The notes beneath the pieces are model-generated. The model was not told the DNA's origin. It searched no databases and saw only the letters and a list, made by a program, of their open reading frames with translations. The position numbers were made by a program, and so were the translations under genes. From positions 1-37,208 of the forward strand of contig CAMEFI010000030.1 of the NCBI GenBank assembly GCA_945915475.1: DNA of 37,208 bases, in the 5' to 3' direction. Positions within the stretch are counted from its first letter, which is position 1. Each line of letters begins with the position of its first letter. The stretch comes from an uncultured Clostridium sp. (GTDB taxonomy: Bacteria; Bacillota; Clostridia; Lachnospirales; Lachnospiraceae). Shown here one piece after another: positions 35,341 to 37,208 of this stretch.

Positions 35341-35534
35341 TATAGACGGATTCGTTGCTGCAATAAACGGAAACTCATCAATGATTAAAATACGCTTTTC
35401 TTTCGATAATTTTTTTGATATATAAGAAATGGCATTTTCCCAACCCTTCTTCTACCGTACATGGCAATAAAACCGAAACCGTTTTTTGAATATATATCTT
35501 CTATCTGTTCTAATTCCTTTTTCCTTCCCATCAT
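35341..35534 (-). pseudogene. Remnant of an archaeal-type AAA ATPase gene (DUF234-like)
   Basis: The ATG at 35534 starts MMGRKKELEQIEDIYSKNG-F-GFIAMYGRRRVGK, the usual N-terminus and P-loop of these ATPases, but the P-loop threonine is replaced and the frame soon stops (MPFLIYQKNYRKKSVF). In another frame the DNA continues ENAISYISKKLSKEKRIL and IIDEFPFIAATNPSI, the Walker-B region normally about 45-50 residues later. So an internal deletion with frameshift has removed the middle, and everything after NPSI is gone. It retains its promoter region. Confidence 0.78.
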
Positions 35535-35577
35535 ATAACCATCCCTTTAAAATAAACTTTACATGCAGAAACAAAAC

Positions 35578-35612
35578 ATACTACTCATAAGTAGTATACT
35601 CAAGAGTAGTAT
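35578..35612. promoter_or_regulatory. Three half-site operator ACTACT/AGTAGT
   Basis: ATACTACT (35578-35585), CATA, AGTAGTAT (35590-35597), then a direct copy AGTAGTAT (35605-35612), 15 bp further. It overlaps the -10 and start of a minus-strand promoter, the position of a repressor site. Confidence 0.55.
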
Positions 35613-35636
35613 ATTCTGTTTCTGTATAAAATACAA
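35608..35636 (-). promoter_or_regulatory. Promoter facing the ATPase remnant and MNT/HEPN
   Basis: Minus-strand -35 TTGTAT (35636-35631), 17-bp spacer, -10 TATACT (35613-35608). Confidence 0.55.
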
Positions 35637-35687
35637 CCTTTTTACCCTTAATCCCAGCAGAATCATATTCCATCCTCTAGACAAACG

Positions 35688-35696
35688 TGCTATAAT
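35688..35696 (+). promoter_or_regulatory. Extended -10 promoter of the glycosyltransferase
   Basis: TGCTATAAT (35688-35696): a consensus -10 with TG extension. No good -35 is present (TTCCAT at 35668-35673). Confidence 0.5.
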
Positions 35697-35726
35697 CAAA
35701 CCATATTACAAATGAGGTGGAATGTT

Positions 35727-36890
35727 ATGAAAATTCTTATATTAAAGGGTCAGTCTCGCTATGATGTATTACGTATCTTTTCTGATACAATGGCATCCGC
35801 ATTTAAAAAACTTGGAAATGATGTGGAAATTTTTGATGGTACAGTGGAAGATGTCACTGCACAGTTACAGCATACCAAACTGCAATATTATGATCTGGTA
35901 TTCTCATTTAATGGTATTATGGTTGATAGCTGCGACATCATTCTGAATAATCCGGATACCTTATTCTGGTCATTCTTGGTAGACCATCCTTATTATCACC
36001 ACATACGTTTACGCGTTCCACACAAGAATCATATTGTTTCCTGTATCGACCATACTCATGTACAATATTTGAAACAATACTATCCAAATATAAAAGCAAG
36101 TTATTTCATGCCACATGGAGGAAATGTTCCTTCCACTCCGTTAAAAGACTACAACGACAGAAAATATAACGTGGTCTTCCTTGGCAGTTATTCTGACACA
36201 CAGCCTTTGGAAACTTCTATCAGTCAATTACCTGATTTAGTTAAAATGATAGTAAATGAGGTAATTAAAAACTACTATTCCATCTGGACAGAACCATTAG
36301 AAAATTTATACCAATATGAATTTAAGAAATACCAGTTGGATTTATCCAAGGAAGAATTGTCAGCCTTTTTAAACGAAATTTCTTACGTCGATGAATACAT
36401 TCGTGCAATCAATCGCGAACTAATCCTAAACACATTGACTGCAAATGGTATTGTGGTTGATGTATTTGGTGCTAATTGGGAACATTACGAATGTCCGAAT
36501 CCTGAAAATCTTCGCATCCACGGACACCTTGGGTATACGGAAGCTTTAGAAGTTATGTGTAATTCCAAACTTGTGTTAAACCCCTTACCGCTATTTACCA
36601 ATGGTTCCCACGAACGTGTATTTACCTCCATGCTCTGTGGTGCCGTATGTGTCAGTGAACAGAATATGTATCTTAGCAAGGAATTTACGGATGGAGAAAA
36701 CATTGCATTTTTTCAGATGCAGAATCTGCTTCAATTACCAAAGATTATACAGGCTCTCCTGGACCATCCCTCAGAAGCAGCATCCATTGCAGAAAAAGGG
36801 CATGCTCTTGCTGCAGAACATCATACCTGGGAAAAAAGAGCAGAGGATCTCCTGGAAATTGCAAGCCAGTATCTGAACACTCCAGCATAA
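35727..36890 (+). CDS. Glycosyltransferase, CgeB/DUF3880-like
   Basis: A 387-aa GT-B-fold glycosyltransferase. The N-terminal part (MKILILKGQSRYDVLRIF) includes LFWSFLVDHPYYHH, typical of DUF3880/CgeB-like enzymes, and the C-terminal half is a Glyco_trans_1_2-type domain with VDVFGANWEHY, IHGHLGYTEALEVMCNSKLVLNP and the nucleotide-binding HERVFTSMLCGAVCVSE. No signal peptide, so it acts in the cytosol. The ATG at 35727 follows GAGGTGG. It is divergent from the MNT/HEPN and GT4-Maf genes; a shared role in glycosylating flagellin or another surface protein is plausible from position only. Confidence 0.87.
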   Translation: MKILILKGQSRYDVLRIFSDTMASAFKKLGNDVEIFDGTVEDVTAQLQHTKLQYYDLVFSFNGIMVDSCDIILNNPDTLFWSFLVDHPYYHHIRLRVPHKNHIVSCIDHTHVQYLKQYYPNIKASYFMPHGGNVPSTPLKDYNDRKYNVVFLGSYSDTQPLETSISQLPDLVKMIVNEVIKNYYSIWTEPLENLYQYEFKKYQLDLSKEELSAFLNEISYVDEYIRAINRELILNTLTANGIVVDVFGANWEHYECPNPENLRIHGHLGYTEALEVMCNSKLVLNPLPLFTNGSHERVFTSMLCGAVCVSEQNMYLSKEFTDGENIAFFQMQNLLQLPKIIQALLDHPSEAASIAEKGHALAAEHHTWEKRAEDLLEIASQYLNTPA

Positions 36891-37137
36891 TGCAAGGCAA
36901 AGCCATATTTACGGATATGTTCCTCCGGGATTCCTTGTATTTTCCATTACCTTCTGCTATAAATTCAATTCAAAAATGTGACACCTGGCAACACTTCAAA
37001 ATCCCACAGATTCTCATTATCCTCATTAAGATATTCCTGTAACTCCTGGCACATTTGGATATTCTTGTGCGATGAAATCGCACTTCCGGAAATCTGGAAA
37101 TCAGATGTCCGGAAAGTGGAAATCATCTAGTGCGAGT
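36891..37137. other. Noncoding or decayed stretch at the right end
   Basis: No confident gene. The minus strand holds an isolated peptide-like fragment IPEEHIRKYGFALHYAG (around 36890-36940) that resembles the C-terminus of clostridial ATPase/nuclease-like proteins, bounded by a stop, plus the short frame at 36965-37126. Confidence 0.4.
36965..37126 (-). CDS. Possible small ORF or gene fragment, 53 aa
   Basis: ATG at 37126, stop at 36967-36965. The translation has a protein-like C-terminal half (NIQMCQELQEYLNEDNENLWDFEVLPGVTFLN), but no ribosome binding site precedes the ATG and I recognise no family. It begins 11 bp after the stop of the gene that enters from the right. It may be a decayed piece rather than a gene. 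Confidence 0.3.
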   Translation of the reverse strand: MISTFRTSDFQISGSAISSHKNIQMCQELQEYLNEDNENLWDFEVLPGVTFLN

Positions 37138-37208
37138 TTACTCGCGTAATGCCTTGTCTAATCCATATACCTCACGCATTGAGATGTCATGTTCAGCGTC
37201 AATGCTTG
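37138..37208 (-). CDS. 3' end of a gene entering from the right edge
   Basis: An open minus-strand frame ending in TAA (37140-37138). The visible C-terminal residues are SIDAEHDISMREVYGLDKALRE. Too short to identify; the composition looks coding. Confidence 0.4.
   Translation of the reverse strand, partial: SIDAEHDISMREVYGLDKALRE

Overview
The window looks like chromosomal DNA of a motile, spore-forming, moderately AT-rich member of the Clostridia, most likely Lachnospiraceae. Evidence for this is the set of sporulation and germination genes (spoIIID, spoIIR, a gerA operon), a T-box leader on ileS, strong AGGAGG-type ribosome binding sites, a long-form pyruvate kinase, a sigma-D-like promoter and motility-linked genes. 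I cannot assign a genus from sequence reading alone.

Layout. 1-6300 (mostly minus): the 5' end of a tandem-repeat protein, translationally overlapped with an ABC-transporter ATPase; a DUF1846 protein on plus; then ftsH-uvrC on minus. 6419-11750: pyrG (plus) and ileS (minus) converge on one strong shared terminator, and ileS has an Ile-specific T-box leader. 11764-15545: a chemotaxis-receptor-like gene whose best start is cut off by an in-frame amber codon, a 209-bp MITE-like palindromic element, then pncB and a small DUF4234 membrane protein. 15563-16848 (minus): thioredoxin, a Nudix hydrolase and spoIIID. 16885-20330: a MATE exporter converging with a PARG-type macrodomain gene, a hairpin-rich noncoding stretch and a CpXC protein. 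20350-28263 (minus): pyruvate kinase, spoIIR, a GerB permease fused to a short GerC-like lipoprotein, gerA with a good sigma-G-type promoter, and an ispE-GntR operon with a GTATAC-type operator. 28305-36890: an orphan gene behind a sigma-D-like promoter, an acyl-CoA carboxyltransferase, a CysQ-like phosphatase, a large GT4-Maf fusion, an MNT/HEPN pair next to the ruin of an ATPase gene, and a CgeB-like glycosyltransferase. 36891-37208 holds only coding fragments and the 3' end of a gene that leaves the window.

How the genes fit together. Housekeeping genes (DNA repair, membrane proteolysis, CTP synthesis, Ile charging, NAD salvage, glycolysis, isoprenoid precursors) are mixed with two specialised themes. 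The first is sporulation and germination: spoIIID, spoIIR and gerA/gerB-C, with candidate forespore promoters. The second is motility: the broken receptor, the sigma-D-like orphan, and the GT4-Maf fusion with a neighbouring glycosyltransferase, which together suggest flagellin or surface-protein glycosylation. The most unusual items are the GerB-GerC fusion with an internal lipobox, the GT4-Maf fusion, the amber codon in the receptor gene, the terminator lying inside the antisense coding sequence of the PARG gene, and the collapsed ATPase upstream of MNT/HEPN with a three-half-site operator.
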